A stretch of DNA of 64,000 nucleotides from Flavobacteriaceae bacterium F08102 (GCA_023015935.1 JALKAY010000001.1:434874-498873), one strand, 5' to 3'; numbered from the stretch's first letter, positions 52,833 to 63,337 are shown. Notes: generated by a model not told the origin, from the letters alone. A program made the numbers and translations.

Positions 52833-54044
52833 CTATAATAAAATTGTGGTAATTTCTATTTTATTTTCAAGCGTTCTATGCACAGGACAGCGATTGGCAA
52901 TGGCTAACAGTTTATCTTGTTGTTCTTTAGTTAGTGCCCCCTTAAGCTCAATAGTTCGTTCAAAACTATCAATTTTTGCCATTTGATCATCCTCACAGGT
53001 CTGACAATCAATTGCATGCTGTTTAAAGTGTTCCAAATGAACCAAAACCTCATCAAGCGGCCAACCTTTACGGTCAGCATACATACGCAGTGTCATAGCA
53101 GTACAAGATCCTAAGCTCGCTAAAAGCAATTCATATGGAGATAAACCCGCATCCTTTCCTCCAAACTTTTTAGGTTCATCCGCAATGATCGTGTGATTTC
53201 GTGCAACAACTTCTGTTCGGTACTTTGTTTTACCAATCCGCACCACAGTTTGTTTTTCCGTTTGTAAATCTGACTCTTCTTCTAAAACTACGTATCTATT
53301 CACCCAGCTGGCAATCACAGAACCAACATAAAATGAATCTTTTTTATTTGTCAATAAATGATTTGCTCCATCTAATGAAATGAAGCTTTTAGGATGATGT
53401 GCCGCATTATAAATATGTTTAGCATTTGCTATCTCAACAATCCGATCTTGAGGAGAATGAAATACCAATATGGGTTTTCTAGATGCTTGTAATAATTGAG
53501 TCATATCTTTAGACTCCAAGTCTTCTAAAAATTGTTTTTTAATTGTAAATGATCTTCCCGAAATATCAAAAGTTGCCTCCCCGTCTTGTTGAATACTGGC
53601 AAGATGCTCTTCAAAAAGATGGATAAGATGATTGGGATTTGCTGGCGCACCAATAGTGACAATAGCCTTGACTTCATCAATTTCTTTAGCTGCAAAAACA
53701 GCGGCGGCTCCCCCTAACGAATGACCAATAATAAGCTCAGGCGCATCGTAATGCGTTTTTAAATAAGCGGCGGCTGAAATTAGGTCAGAAATATTGGTAG
53801 AGAAATTAGAATCAGAGAAATTCCCTTCACTCTTTCCCAATCCCATAAAATCAAAGCGCATAACTGCAATCCTATTTGCCGTCAAGGCTCTAGAAATATT
53901 TCGTACTGCTGTAAAATTTTTATTCCCCGTAAAAAAGTGGGCAAAAAGTGCAAAACCTAGGGGCTTTTTATCTATAGGAAAATCGATATTTCCATCGAGG
54001 AATAGCCCTTGTTTGTTTTTAAATCGAATGCTTTTTGTATACAT
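52833..54044 (-). CDS. Alpha/beta hydrolase-OsmC fusion
   Basis: The 403-residue protein has two domains. Residues 1-250 are an alpha/beta hydrolase with nucleophile S109 (IIGHSLGGAAA), D200 (HSPQDRIVE) and H229 (DGANHLL). Residues 265-403 are OsmC-like, with the peroxidatic cysteines C314 (LGSCTAMTL) and C386 (RCPVHRTL). OsmC proteins reduce organic hydroperoxides. The fusion suggests that lipid ester hydrolysis and peroxide reduction are linked, though the true substrate is unknown. Both active sites look intact. Confidence 0.92.
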   Translation of the reverse strand: MYTKSIRFKNKQGLFLDGNIDFPIDKKPLGFALFAHFFTGNKNFTAVRNISRALTANRIAVMRFDFMGLGKSEGNFSDSNFSTNISDLISAAAYLKTHYDAPELIIGHSLGGAAAVFAAKEIDEVKAIVTIGAPANPNHLIHLFEEHLASIQQDGEATFDISGRSFTIKKQFLEDLESKDMTQLLQASRKPILVFHSPQDRIVEIANAKHIYNAAHHPKSFISLDGANHLLTNKKDSFYVGSVIASWVNRYVVLEEESDLQTEKQTVVRIGKTKYRTEVVARNHTIIADEPKKFGGKDAGLSPYELLLASLGSCTAMTLRMYADRKGWPLDEVLVHLEHFKQHAIDCQTCEDDQMAKIDSFERTIELKGALTKEQQDKLLAIANRCPVHRTLENKIEITTILL

Positions 54045-54230
54045 ATTACTCCTATTTCAACATTAGTCGAAAAAACTAAATTATCCTTAAAGTTAATAAA
54101 TTTATTTCCGATTAATAGCTCAATTGTCTAATACAAAAAACATAATAGTCATTTTACTGTACCCCAATAATTCTCACGAAGATTATTTTTTTTAAACATT
54201 CTAAATAATAAAAAAAATTACATTCCGTTT

Positions 54231-54259
54231 TTGAGAGCTAAAACTAAATGGTACATTTG
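54231..54259 (+). promoter_or_regulatory. Consensus promoter of sdhCAB
   Basis: TTG at 54231-54233 and TACATTTG at 54252-54259 with 18 bases between, 22 bases before the sdhC ATG at 54282. Confidence 0.65.
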
Positions 54260-54281
54260 TCTACCAATAAATTAAATCATA

Positions 54282-54956
54282 ATGAGCGGATTATTCAAAT
54301 CTTCAATTGGAAGGAAAGTGGCCATGGCCTTATCAGCTATATTCCTAATGATCTTTCTTTTACAACATTTTGCCATCAATATTCTTTCTGTCTTTAGTGC
54401 TGATAGATTCAATGATGTCTCACATTTTATGGGAACAAACTTTTTCGTTCAATTTCTATTGCAACCTGTGCTAATCTTTGGCGTTGTTTTTCACTTTGTG
54501 ATGGGCTTCATGCTGGAAATTAGAAATCGCAATGCACGAACTATTTCCTATGCCAAAAACAACGGAAGTGCAAATACCACATGGATGAGTAGAAATATGA
54601 TCTGGAGTGGATTAGCAATACTTGCCTTTATTGTTTTGCACTTTATCGATTTTTGGATTCCTGAAATTAACACCAAATACATTCAAGGTGATGTATCTGG
54701 ACTATTGCCTGACGGTAATTTTCGGTATTTTGAAGAATTGCAACACAAATTTGAAAATCCTATACGAGTTGGAGCGTACGTAGTTGCCTTTGTATTTTTA
54801 GCCTTACACCTTTTACATGGATTTGCATCGACTTTTCAATCGATGGGAGCCGGCTCTATGCGAAGAGCAAAATTACAAGCTTTTGGAAAAGCCTATGCCA
54901 TCATCATACCATTAGGATTTATTTTCATTGCTTTATTCCATTATTTTAATCATTAA
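54282..54956 (+). CDS. sdhC: Succinate dehydrogenase cytochrome b subunit
   Basis: The 224-residue protein is the membrane anchor of complex II with five helices: [21 protein letters not shown] at the start, then [20 protein letters not shown], and [14 protein letters not shown]. Conserved histidines in [23 protein letters not shown] and LHLLHGF would bind two haems. The single large anchor fits the B-type succinate:quinone oxidoreductase of Bacteroidetes and Bacillus. It leads sdhCAB. Confidence 0.93.
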   Translation: MSGLFKSSIGRKVAMALSAIFLMIFLLQHFAINILSVFSADRFNDVSHFMGTNFFVQFLLQPVLIFGVVFHFVMGFMLEIRNRNARTISYAKNNGSANTTWMSRNMIWSGLAILAFIVLHFIDFWIPEINTKYIQGDVSGLLPDGNFRYFEELQHKFENPIRVGAYVVAFVFLALHLLHGFASTFQSMGAGSMRRAKLQAFGKAYAIIIPLGFIFIALFHYFNH

Positions 54957-54966
54957 TATAACCCAT

Positions 54967-56979
54967 ATGTCTTTAAATTCCAAAATACCTCAAGGTCCTA
55001 TCAAAGATAAATGGACGAATTATAAAAACAGTATCAATCTTGTAAACCCTGCAAACAAAAGATCGCTAGATATCATTGTTGTGGGTACAGGACTTGCTGG
55101 TGGTTCTGCTGCTGCAACCTTGGCAGAACTTGGCTATAATGTTAAAGCCTTTTGTTATCAAGATTCTCCACGCAGAGCACACTCTATCGCTGCTCAAGGA
55201 GGTATAAATGCAGCAAAAAATTACCAAGGTGATGGTGATTCAATTTATCGTCTTTTTTATGACACTGTCAAAGGTGGAGATTATCGATCAAGAGAAGCTA
55301 ATGTTTATCGTTTAGCAGAAGTTTCTGCCAATATTATTGATCAATGTGTTGCCCAAGGTGTGCCATTTGCAAGAGATTACGGAGGGCTATTAGACAATCG
55401 TTCTTTTGGTGGTGTACTCGTGTCTCGTACCTTTTATGCAAAAGGTCAAACAGGTCAACAGTTACTCCTTGGTGCTTATTCAGCAATGAATAGACAAATT
55501 GCTCGTGGTAAAATTGAAATGCACAACCGTCATGAAATGCTTGACGTTGTTAAAATAGATGGTAAAGCAAGAGGTATTATTGCTCGAAATTTAGTTACCG
55601 GAGAAATTGAGAGACATTCAGCACATGCTGTCGTAATTGCATCAGGTGGATATGGTAATGTTTATTTCTTATCAACAAATGCCATGGGATCTAATGCAAC
55701 TGCTGCATGGAAAGTTCACAAAAAAGGAGCATATTTTGCAAACCCTTGCTATACACAAATTCACCCAACTTGCATTCCTCGTTCAGGAGATTATCAATCA
55801 AAATTAACCTTGATGTCAGAATCTTTACGTAATGATGGGCGAATTTGGGTTCCAAAAAACATAGAGGATGTAAAGGCCATTCGCGAGGGTAAATTAAAAC
55901 CCGTTGACATTCCTGAAGAAAATCGTGATTATTACCTAGAACGTAGATATCCTGCGTTTGGAAATTTAGTACCTCGAGATGTTGCCTCGAGAGCGGCAAA
56001 AGAACGCTGTGATGCTGGATACGGTGTTAATGCTACGGGTGAAGCTGTATTTTTAGATTTTAAATCAGCTATTGAGCGTTACGGAAATGAACAAGCTAAA
56101 ATTCACAACATAAAAAATCCTTCTAAAGCGAAAATCACAGAATTAGGTGCTGCCGTTATCAAAGAAAAATACGGAAATCTTTTTCAGATGTACGAAAAAA
56201 TCGTTGATCAAGATCCCTATAAAACACCGATGATGATTTATCCAGCAACCCACTATACAATGGGCGGACTGTGGGTAGACTATAATTTAATGACCACAGT
56301 TCCTGGACTCTACTGTATTGGAGAAGCAAACTTCTCAGATCACGGAGCAAATAGACTCGGTGCTTCTGCACTTATGCAAGGGCTAGCCGATGGGTATTTT
56401 GTCTTGCCTTATACCATTGGAGACTATTTATCAAACGACATTCGTACGGGTAAAATCCCCACCGACACCCCTGAGTTTGATGAAGCCGAAAAAGAAGTGA
56501 AGGAACGAATTAATTTCTTCATAAATAATAATGGTTCTCATTCGGTTGATCATTTCCATAAACGACTTGGAAAAGTTATGTGGGATAAAGTAGGAATGGC
56601 AAGAAATGCAAAAGGTTTAACAGAAGCAATGGCTGAAATTAAAGCGATCCGTGAAGAATTTTGGAAAGATGTGAAGGTCCCTGGTACTGCTAACGAAATG
56701 AATCCTGAATTAGAAAAAGCAGGAAGAGTTGCTGACTTCTTAGAATTAGGTGAATTATTTGCAAAAGACGCTTTAATGAGAAATGAATCATGTGGTGGCC
56801 ATTTCAGGGAAGAATCTGTAGAATTAGAGGGAGAACAAAAAGGTGAAGCAAAACGAAATGACAAAGACTTTGCCTTTGTAGCAGCATGGGAATACAAAGG
56901 AGAACCTGCAGATGCTGTTTTACATAAAGAAGAATTGAAATTCGAGAATATCGAATTGAAACAACGTTCATACAAATAA
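54967..56979 (+). CDS. sdhA: Succinate dehydrogenase flavoprotein subunit
   Basis: With ATG at 54967 the protein has 670 residues. The dinucleotide site [20 protein letters not shown], the FAD-linking histidine in [16 protein letters not shown], the substrate loop [15 protein letters not shown], and the [23 protein letters not shown] segment are visible. The extended C terminus is typical of the B type. An upstream in-frame start at 54928 overlaps sdhC and is not needed. It oxidises succinate in the TCA cycle. Confidence 0.96.
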   Translation: MSLNSKIPQGPIKDKWTNYKNSINLVNPANKRSLDIIVVGTGLAGGSAAATLAELGYNVKAFCYQDSPRRAHSIAAQGGINAAKNYQGDGDSIYRLFYDTVKGGDYRSREANVYRLAEVSANIIDQCVAQGVPFARDYGGLLDNRSFGGVLVSRTFYAKGQTGQQLLLGAYSAMNRQIARGKIEMHNRHEMLDVVKIDGKARGIIARNLVTGEIERHSAHAVVIASGGYGNVYFLSTNAMGSNATAAWKVHKKGAYFANPCYTQIHPTCIPRSGDYQSKLTLMSESLRNDGRIWVPKNIEDVKAIREGKLKPVDIPEENRDYYLERRYPAFGNLVPRDVASRAAKERCDAGYGVNATGEAVFLDFKSAIERYGNEQAKIHNIKNPSKAKITELGAAVIKEKYGNLFQMYEKIVDQDPYKTPMMIYPATHYTMGGLWVDYNLMTTVPGLYCIGEANFSDHGANRLGASALMQGLADGYFVLPYTIGDYLSNDIRTGKIPTDTPEFDEAEKEVKERINFFINNNGSHSVDHFHKRLGKVMWDKVGMARNAKGLTEAMAEIKAIREEFWKDVKVPGTANEMNPELEKAGRVADFLELGELFAKDALMRNESCGGHFREESVELEGEQKGEAKRNDKDFAFVAAWEYKGEPADAVLHKEELKFENIELKQRSYK

Positions 56980-57188
56980 TACCAATCCGTGTTCAAAAAA
57001 CACGATTATATTATTACATTAATTGAAACCGTTATACCCTACCAAATAAACCGTAGGTAATAGTGAAGAAGGGAGTTAATAAATAAGAATTTCAAAATTC
57101 AGCCATACACGTTGAAATGAAATAAAGTAGCAACCTATCTCTTCAAACATAATAAAAATAACGTTAAGGAGCATTTAAAAAATAGATA

Positions 57189-57929
57189 ATGAATTTAACA
57201 CTAAAAATCTGGAGACAAAAAGATGCCAAATCTAAAGGCAAAATGGTCTCTTATCAGGTCAACGATATTTCAGAACACATGTCGTTTTTAGAGATGATGG
57301 ATGTCTTAAACGAACAACTGATTAATGAAGGCCAAGAACCAATTGCCTTCGATCATGATTGTCGTGAAGGAATTTGCGGAATGTGTTCAATGTATATCAA
57401 CGGAGAAGCGCATGGTCCCGATCGCGGTGTAACTACCTGTCAATTACATATGCGTTCATTTAAAGACGGTGATACCATTACCATTGAACCTTTTAGAGCC
57501 AAAGCATTTCCAGTAATTAAAGATTTGGTGGTTGATCGCTCTGCCTTTGAAAGAATACAACAAGCTGGAGGATTTATCTCAGTAAATACTTCAGGAAATA
57601 CCCAAGATGCAAACGCTATCCCAATCTCTAAACACGCTGCAGATGAAGCTATGGATTCCGCTACTTGTATCGGTTGTGGTGCTTGCGTTGCTAGTTGTAA
57701 AAACGCTTCAGCGATGCTCTTTGTTGGAGCAAAAGTTTCCCAATATGCTCTTTTACCTCAAGGTCAAATTGAAGCCACCGATCGTGTGAAAAACATGGTA
57801 GCTCAAATGGATTTAGAAGGTTTTGGAAATTGTACTAATACAGGTGCCTGTGAAGTGGAATGTCCTAAAGGAATCTCTTTAGAAAATATAGCACGAATGA
57901 ACCGAGAATTAATGAAAGCTAATTTATAA
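57189..57929 (+). CDS. sdhB: Succinate dehydrogenase iron-sulfur subunit
   Basis: The 246-residue subunit carries three clusters: CREGICGMC plus the later TTCQLH for [2Fe-2S], [12 protein letters not shown] for [4Fe-4S], and [15 protein letters not shown] for [3Fe-4S]. Length is usual. It is separated from sdhA by 209 bases, longer than normal for this operon, with a small 6-bp hairpin (56988-57004). A terminator follows at 57972-58005. Confidence 0.96.
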   Translation: MNLTLKIWRQKDAKSKGKMVSYQVNDISEHMSFLEMMDVLNEQLINEGQEPIAFDHDCREGICGMCSMYINGEAHGPDRGVTTCQLHMRSFKDGDTITIEPFRAKAFPVIKDLVVDRSAFERIQQAGGFISVNTSGNTQDANAIPISKHAADEAMDSATCIGCGACVASCKNASAMLFVGAKVSQYALLPQGQIEATDRVKNMVAQMDLEGFGNCTNTGACEVECPKGISLENIARMNRELMKANL

Positions 57930-57971
57930 AAGAACTTATTCTTCACGTATTCTTACGTTCTTCATTTAAAC

Positions 57972-58005
57972 AAAAAAATCTCAACACTTCTGTTGAGATT
58001 TTTTT
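57972..58005 (+). terminator. Terminator of sdhCAB
   Basis: An 11-bp stem AAATCTCAACA / TGTTGAGATTT (57976-57986 with 57991-58001), loop CTTC, then a T run. It ends the sdh operon and separates it from the aminotransferase gene. Confidence 0.88.
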
Positions 58006-58023
58006 GTTTTGTATCTTAGACGC

Positions 58024-59166
58024 ATGAAGCACCGTTCTAAATTACCAAGAATATCAACCTCCATTTTTTCTACAATGGGGCAATTAGCTCATCAACACAA
58101 TGCACTAAATCTCTCACAGGGATTTCCCGATTTCGAATCAGACCCTGAATTAATCAATTTAGTCACGGAAGCTATGAAAAAAGGGCATAACCAATATGCT
58201 CCGATGCCTGGAATTTACAGTTTACGCGAACAACTTGCATTAAAAATTAAAAAACTATACAACGCTAATTACAATCCAGCTACTGAAATTACCATCACAG
58301 CAGGTGCTACACAGGCTATTTTTACCGCAATCACCGCATTCGTAAGACCTGGTGATGAAGTTATTCTTTTTAATCCAGCTTATGATTGTTACCAACCCGC
58401 AATTGAATTATGTGGAGCAATTCCGGTTAATATACAACTATCCGCACCTAAGTATGCAATCAATTGGTCTGAAGTTCAATCAAAAATCACGCCTAAAACG
58501 AAAATGATTGTTATCAACACACCACACAATCCATGTGGAACCATTTGGAGTAAGCACGATTTAATTAATTTAGAGAATTGTATTCGGGATACTAATATTA
58601 TTGTTTTAAGCGATGAAGTATATGAACATATTGTTTTTGACGACCAAGTACACGAGAGTGTTTGCAAATTTTCTACACTTAAATCTCATAGTTTACTCGT
58701 TGCTTCGTTTGGTAAAACTTTTCACAATACGGGATGGAAAGTTGGCTATTGTGCCGGCCCCCAGAGTTTAATGGAAGAATTTAGAAAAGTACATCAGTTC
58801 AATGTTTTTTCTGTTAATCATCCTATTCAAATCGCATTGACTAGCTATTTAAAAAACGAAGAAAATTACTTATCCATTTCAAACCTATATCAACAAAAAA
58901 GAGACTACTTCCTTGAGGCTATTGAAAACTCCCGATTTACAGGAATTCCTTCTCAAGGCACCTATTTCCAGATAGTAGACTACAGTGCCATTTCACAAGA
59001 AAACGATGTTGATTTTTGCAAACGACTCATTATAGAACACAAATTAGCAGCAATTCCTTTATCCGTATTCAATGTAGATGGATTAGATCAATATCAACTA
59101 CGCTTTTGTTTCGCAAAAAAAGAAGAAACCCTATACAAGGCCGCAACGATTATTTCAACCTTATAG
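58024..59166 (+). CDS. Methionine/glutamine-type aminotransferase
   Basis: The 380-residue PLP enzyme has SQGFPDFESDPELI, AGATQAIF, NPAYDCYQPAI, NTPHNPCGTIW, and the PLP lysine in VASFGKTFHNTGWKVGY. These match methionine aminotransferase (YbdL) and kynurenine/glutamine transaminase K. ATG 58024 is used; the open frame extends upstream into the terminator. The omega-amidase two genes on supports a glutamine-dependent role that regenerates methionine from its keto acid. Confidence 0.88.
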   Translation: MKHRSKLPRISTSIFSTMGQLAHQHNALNLSQGFPDFESDPELINLVTEAMKKGHNQYAPMPGIYSLREQLALKIKKLYNANYNPATEITITAGATQAIFTAITAFVRPGDEVILFNPAYDCYQPAIELCGAIPVNIQLSAPKYAINWSEVQSKITPKTKMIVINTPHNPCGTIWSKHDLINLENCIRDTNIIVLSDEVYEHIVFDDQVHESVCKFSTLKSHSLLVASFGKTFHNTGWKVGYCAGPQSLMEEFRKVHQFNVFSVNHPIQIALTSYLKNEENYLSISNLYQQKRDYFLEAIENSRFTGIPSQGTYFQIVDYSAISQENDVDFCKRLIIEHKLAAIPLSVFNVDGLDQYQLRFCFAKKEETLYKAATIISTL

Positions 59167-59177
59167 GCAATTACATC

Positions 59178-59636
59178 ATGAACACCATAGAAACTAAGTT
59201 AGAGGCGTACCAGTTTTGCCAATCTTTTATTAACAAAAGACTCCTAAACATCAATCAACACATTGGCCAGATCCAAGAAGCCTTACGTTCTGAAACGAAA
59301 AGTAGTGCAGGTGATAAACATGAAACTGGAAGAGCACATCTTCAACTTGAACGTGAAAGACTAGGAATACAATTGGCTGAAGCTCAAAAAATGCAATCTG
59401 TACTATCTAAAATATCACTTGAAAAAACGAATAAAAAAATAGGGATAGGTTCGTTCGTTATAACGAATCAAGCATCGTATTTTATCGCGATATCAGCTGG
59501 ACTCTGTAAAAAAACGCCAAACACCATATTTTGTATATCCATTAACACGCCTTTAGGAAAAGTTTTGGCAGAGAAAAAAGCAGGCGATCGATTCCTTTTT
59601 AACAATCAACAGATAGAAATTAACCAGGTCATCTAA
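59178..59636 (+). CDS. GreA/GreB-like protein
   Basis: With ATG 59178 the protein has 152 residues. The N-terminal half is a helical coiled coil (ETKLEAYQFCQSFINKRL to LSKISLEKTN), and the C-terminal half reads like the GreA FKBP-like domain (IGIGSFVITNQASYFIAIS, then TPLGKVLAEKKAGDRFLF). Homologues in flavobacteria are often mislabelled as 3-oxoacyl-ACP synthase. It might modify RNA polymerase activity, but the acidic tip residues of GreA are not clear. It is 11 bases after the aminotransferase. Confidence 0.8.
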   Translation: MNTIETKLEAYQFCQSFINKRLLNINQHIGQIQEALRSETKSSAGDKHETGRAHLQLERERLGIQLAEAQKMQSVLSKISLEKTNKKIGIGSFVITNQASYFIAISAGLCKKTPNTIFCISINTPLGKVLAEKKAGDRFLFNNQQIEINQVI

Positions 59637-59716
59637 GATAAAAATGACTTAACAGCTTGAAAATCACACTGCTGATACGCAAGTGTACAAATAGCAGAAT
59701 GCATTTACTTTTTGCG

Positions 59717-59724
59717 TAACTTTG
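59717..59724 (+). promoter_or_regulatory. -7 box of the Lys-rich protein and omega-amidase genes
   Basis: TAACTTTG (TAnnTTTG), 56 bases before ATG 59780. Confidence 0.4.
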
Positions 59725-59779
59725 TAATACACTAAATACATTACATAAAAACTCTAAACTTAATTTAAACACTTGTTGT

Positions 59780-60247
59780 ATGAAAAATCTAAAATATATA
59801 GTATTCATGCTTGCCATGGTGGTAAGTATGGGAGTAAAAGCGCAAAAAATTCTGGTTCAAGGAAAGGAATATAAAGTTAAAGGAGAAAAGATTTTTTTAG
59901 GGAAAGAAGATGTTACTGAATCCTTAAGTTCAGAAGAACGACAAAATATAAAATCGCAATTAGCTAAAACCATCGCCTTAGAAAAAGCGGCAAAAGAAGC
60001 CAAAAAAGCAGAAAAAAAGCAGAAAAAAGCAGAAAAAGAACAAAAAAAGGCTGAAAAGAAACAAAGAAAACAAGAAAAAGCCATTAATAATCTTGCGAAA
60101 AGTGAAAAGAAATTAGAAAAGGAAACTTCTAGATACAACAAACTTAAAGCGAATGGTGCTTTATCACCGCAAGATGAAATAAAATGGATGAATAAGCTTA
60201 AAAAGCTTCGTGAAAAAATTAGCAAAGCCCGAAAAAAAGTCAAATAG
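59780..60247 (+). CDS. Exported Lys/Glu-rich coiled-coil protein
   Basis: The 155-residue protein has a signal peptide (MLAMVVSMGVKA-Q) and a 60-residue very charged Lys/Glu/Ala heptad region (about 70-120, with repeated KKAEKKQ units). It is probably periplasmic or envelope-bound. The KKAEKKQ repeats are low-complexity and could vary in number. It lies four bases before the omega-amidase start. No function is known. Confidence 0.8.
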   Translation: MKNLKYIVFMLAMVVSMGVKAQKILVQGKEYKVKGEKIFLGKEDVTESLSSEERQNIKSQLAKTIALEKAAKEAKKAEKKQKKAEKEQKKAEKKQRKQEKAINNLAKSEKKLEKETSRYNKLKANGALSPQDEIKWMNKLKKLREKISKARKKVK

Positions 60248-60251
60248 TACA

Positions 60252-61028
60252 ATGGAAGAAACCCTAACTATTGGATTAATACAATCAAATTTAATTTGGG
60301 AAAATGCGACGTATAATCGTATAGCGTTTACAGAAAAGATAGACCGCTTAACAAACGTAGACATCATTATTTTACCAGAGATGTTTAACACAGGGTTTAC
60401 AATGAATCCTGAACGAGTTGCTGAAACTATGACTGGGGATACCATCAAGTGGATGCTCGCCTTAGCTAAGCAAAAAAACATCGCCATCACAGGTAGCTTG
60501 GTGATAGAAGAGAACAATCAATTTTTTAATCGACTCCTTTTTGTCACCCCTGACGGACATATACGCCATTACGACAAGCGGCATACCTTCACCTTTGCCG
60601 GCGAACATATAGCCTATACCGCTGGAACTAATCAAGAAATTATTGAATATAAAGGTTGGCGTATTTTTCCTTTGATATGCTATGATTTACGGTTTCCTGT
60701 TTGGTCTAGAAACACGATGCTGTATGATGTTTTGATTTATGTAGCAAACTGGCCAAAGCCGCGTATCCACGCATGGGATACATTACTTGCTGCAAGAGCC
60801 ATCGAAAATATGTCGTATAGCATTGGTGTGAATCGTGTGGGAACTGATCAGAATGAACACGAATATGTTGGACATTCAGCAGTCTATGACCCACTAGGAG
60901 CTCAATTAACGAGTTGCAATGATCGAGAAACTGAAACCGTTATAACCTTAGATAAATCTCCATTAATAGAAGCGAGAACCCGATTTAATTTTCTCAATGA
61001 TCGCGACAATTTTAGGTTGATTTTATAA
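60252..61028 (+). CDS. Omega-amidase (nitrilase family)
   Basis: With ATG 60252 the protein has 258 residues. The nitrilase triad is E43 (ILPEMFNTGF), K109 (YDKRHTF) and C143 (LICYDLRFP). This fits YafV/Nit2 omega-amidase, which hydrolyses 2-oxoglutaramate, the product of glutamine transamination. An adjacent methionine aminotransferase supports this. An in-frame start at 60210 would overlap the previous gene. It is the last gene of the cluster. Confidence 0.9.
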   Translation: MEETLTIGLIQSNLIWENATYNRIAFTEKIDRLTNVDIIILPEMFNTGFTMNPERVAETMTGDTIKWMLALAKQKNIAITGSLVIEENNQFFNRLLFVTPDGHIRHYDKRHTFTFAGEHIAYTAGTNQEIIEYKGWRIFPLICYDLRFPVWSRNTMLYDVLIYVANWPKPRIHAWDTLLAARAIENMSYSIGVNRVGTDQNEHEYVGHSAVYDPLGAQLTSCNDRETETVITLDKSPLIEARTRFNFLNDRDNFRLIL

Positions 61029-61050
61029 AACGTACCTAAATTTATACGTA

Positions 61051-61473
61051 CTAAGAGAAAATTGGCCATTGTTGCCAAGGAATTCTAGCCAATATCAGCA
61101 ATAATCCAATTCCATAAAAAATTGCAAGGCTTTTAAATTTTCCTGCATCCGTAGTTTGCTTCTTGTGTTTAGTCCAACCAATCGTAATAAAAATTATCCC
61201 AACTAACATCATGAGAGGGTGCTCAATGGCTAATAATCTATTGCTCGTATCTACTCCAATTTCTTTCATCGATTTATACCATGGTGACATAAAGTACCAC
61301 CCTAATCCAATTAATAACTGAATGTGAGTAACAATCAATGCAAAAAGCGAAATTCGCAAATCTTTCTCTGCAAAAGGTTTCTTTTTTGACATTCCAATTA
61401 GCGCGTTAACTACGGCTAAAACTAAAATTAAAAGGACTAAATAAGCCCAATAAGAGTGCACAATTTTCATCAT
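61051..61473 (-). CDS. Four-helix membrane protein, unknown
   Basis: The 140-residue protein has four hydrophobic helices (about 8-27, 44-64, 83-101, 115-131). Histidines in LIVTHIQLLIG, AIEHPLMML and WTKHKKQ may bind haem, which could explain why similar flavobacterial proteins are sometimes called cytochrome b-like, but no clear motif supports this. It converges on the omega-amidase gene. Confidence 0.7.
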   Translation of the reverse strand: MMKIVHSYWAYLVLLILVLAVVNALIGMSKKKPFAEKDLRISLFALIVTHIQLLIGLGWYFMSPWYKSMKEIGVDTSNRLLAIEHPLMMLVGIIFITIGWTKHKKQTTDAGKFKSLAIFYGIGLLLILARIPWQQWPIFS

Positions 61474-61752
61474 GATACGTTAAGTTAGATTATACGCCTG
61501 AATCGATTCAATGTTGACGAATCAAGTCTTCACAAATATAAGTATTTATTCCTATAGTTTTCTTCCAAATCACCACCACTTAGCAACCAATAGTTGCTAT
61601 TAAAAATAACTATATCATTAATTAGAAGCTTCATGAACAAAGAATATCAAATTAGCAGCATCTATGTAATTTGTCAGAATAACTGAGAACGCAAGGTAAA
61701 ATAGAGAACCACTAATTGAATTAAAAAAAGAAGCGTATTATACCCAAATTTT

Positions 61753-63324
61753 TTATGATTTTGTCAAAGATTTATGCGCCATTTCCTTACCTAATTCAAC
61801 ACCAAACTGATCAAAACTAAAAATATTCCAAATAAAACCTTGGACAAATGTTTTGTGCTCATAGAAGGCAATTAACATACCTAAGCTTTTTGGACTTAAG
61901 CGATCAAATATAACCGAATTTGAAGGCTTATTTCCTTCAAAAACTTTAAACGGCAACAAGGTTGGAATTTTATCTGCAAGACCCTTTGTTTTTAAATCGA
62001 GATGAGCCTCTGCTTCAGACTTCCCTAAATAAAGGGCTTCCGCTTGTGCATAAAAATTCGCCATCAACATCTCATGATGCTGTTGGTTTCCATACAAAGA
62101 ATGGTGAAATCCGATAAAGTCAACAGGAATAAATCGCGTACCTTGATGCACTAATTGCATAAAAGCATGTTGTGCATTTGTCCCTGTATTTCCCCAAATA
62201 ATTGCTCCAGTTTGATAGTTAATAGGATTCCCTGCTCTATCCACTGATTTTCCATTACTTTCCATCGATAATTGCTGTAAAAACGGAACAAACTGAGTTA
62301 AATATTGTGAATACGGAACAACAACCTCGGTATCAGCTTGATAAAAATTCGTATTCCACACACTTACCAAAGCCATCATTACTGGTATATTCTCTGCATA
62401 TTCTTTTTCCTGAAAATGTTGATCCATTAGATTGGCACCGTCTAATAACTCTTCAAATTTATCAAATCCTATGGCCAATGAAATGGAAAGCCCCACTGCA
62501 CTCCAAAGCGAATAACGACCACCTACCCAATTCCACATTGGAAAAACATTTTTTGCCGCAATCCCAAACGAAGCGGCTTTTTCTAAATTGGCAGAAACCG
62601 CAACAAAATTATGCTGAATATCTTCTTCGGTTGCATCTTTCAAAAACCACCTTTTAATTGTTTCTGCATTGCTAAGAGTTTCTTGGGTATTAAAAGATTT
62701 CGAAACGATCAAAAACAAGGTAGTTTCAGGATTGAGATCCTTCAATACTTCCATGATATGATCTCCATCTACATTAGAAACAAAATGAATTTTTAAGTGA
62801 TTTGCATAAAATTTTAATGCGTCAACAACCATACGAGGCCCTAAATCTGAACCACCAATACCAATATTTACAACATCTGTAATTTTTTCCCCCGTAAACC
62901 CCCTGAATGTTCCTGTAATGACTTCTTCCGAAAAAGTTTTCATTTTCGCTAAAGTTCTCTCAATTTCAGGCATTATATTCACCCCATCAACAAAGATCGG
63001 CGTTGAGGAGCGATTTCTCAACGCTGTATGTAATACTGCACGCTCTTCTGTAACATTAATCGGTTCGCCTTTAAACATCTGATCAATCCCTGATTTTAGA
63101 TCGAGCTCTTCAACCAACGAAACCAATCCCTTTTTTACCTCATCACTGATTCGGTTTTTCGAAAAATTTACGGTCATATCCTCACAGCGAAGCGTATATT
63201 TCTCTTCACGTTGTTCATCATCTAAAAACAAGTTACGCATATGAAAGCCACTTTTAGATTCAAACAATGCTTTCAATGTTTGCCAAGCCTTCGTTTGTGT
63301 TGGATTCTGTGTAGATAATGACAT
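61753..63324 (-). CDS. pgi: Glucose-6-phosphate isomerase
   Basis: The 523-residue glycolytic enzyme has NIGIGGSDLGPRM, VSKSFNTQETLSNA, FPMWNWVGGRYSLWSAVGLS, MESNGKSVDRAG, WGNTGTNAQHAF, and the end KSLGMLIAFYEHKTFVQG FIWNIFSFDQFGVELGK in two pieces. Length fits the long bacterial form. The start is ATG 63324. It is 13 bases after the M23 gene and likely transcribed with it. Confidence 0.96.
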   Translation of the reverse strand: MSLSTQNPTQTKAWQTLKALFESKSGFHMRNLFLDDEQREEKYTLRCEDMTVNFSKNRISDEVKKGLVSLVEELDLKSGIDQMFKGEPINVTEERAVLHTALRNRSSTPIFVDGVNIMPEIERTLAKMKTFSEEVITGTFRGFTGEKITDVVNIGIGGSDLGPRMVVDALKFYANHLKIHFVSNVDGDHIMEVLKDLNPETTLFLIVSKSFNTQETLSNAETIKRWFLKDATEEDIQHNFVAVSANLEKAASFGIAAKNVFPMWNWVGGRYSLWSAVGLSISLAIGFDKFEELLDGANLMDQHFQEKEYAENIPVMMALVSVWNTNFYQADTEVVVPYSQYLTQFVPFLQQLSMESNGKSVDRAGNPINYQTGAIIWGNTGTNAQHAFMQLVHQGTRFIPVDFIGFHHSLYGNQQHHEMLMANFYAQAEALYLGKSEAEAHLDLKTKGLADKIPTLLPFKVFEGNKPSNSVIFDRLSPKSLGMLIAFYEHKTFVQGFIWNIFSFDQFGVELGKEMAHKSLTKS

Positions 63325-63337
63325 AGGCAATAATATT

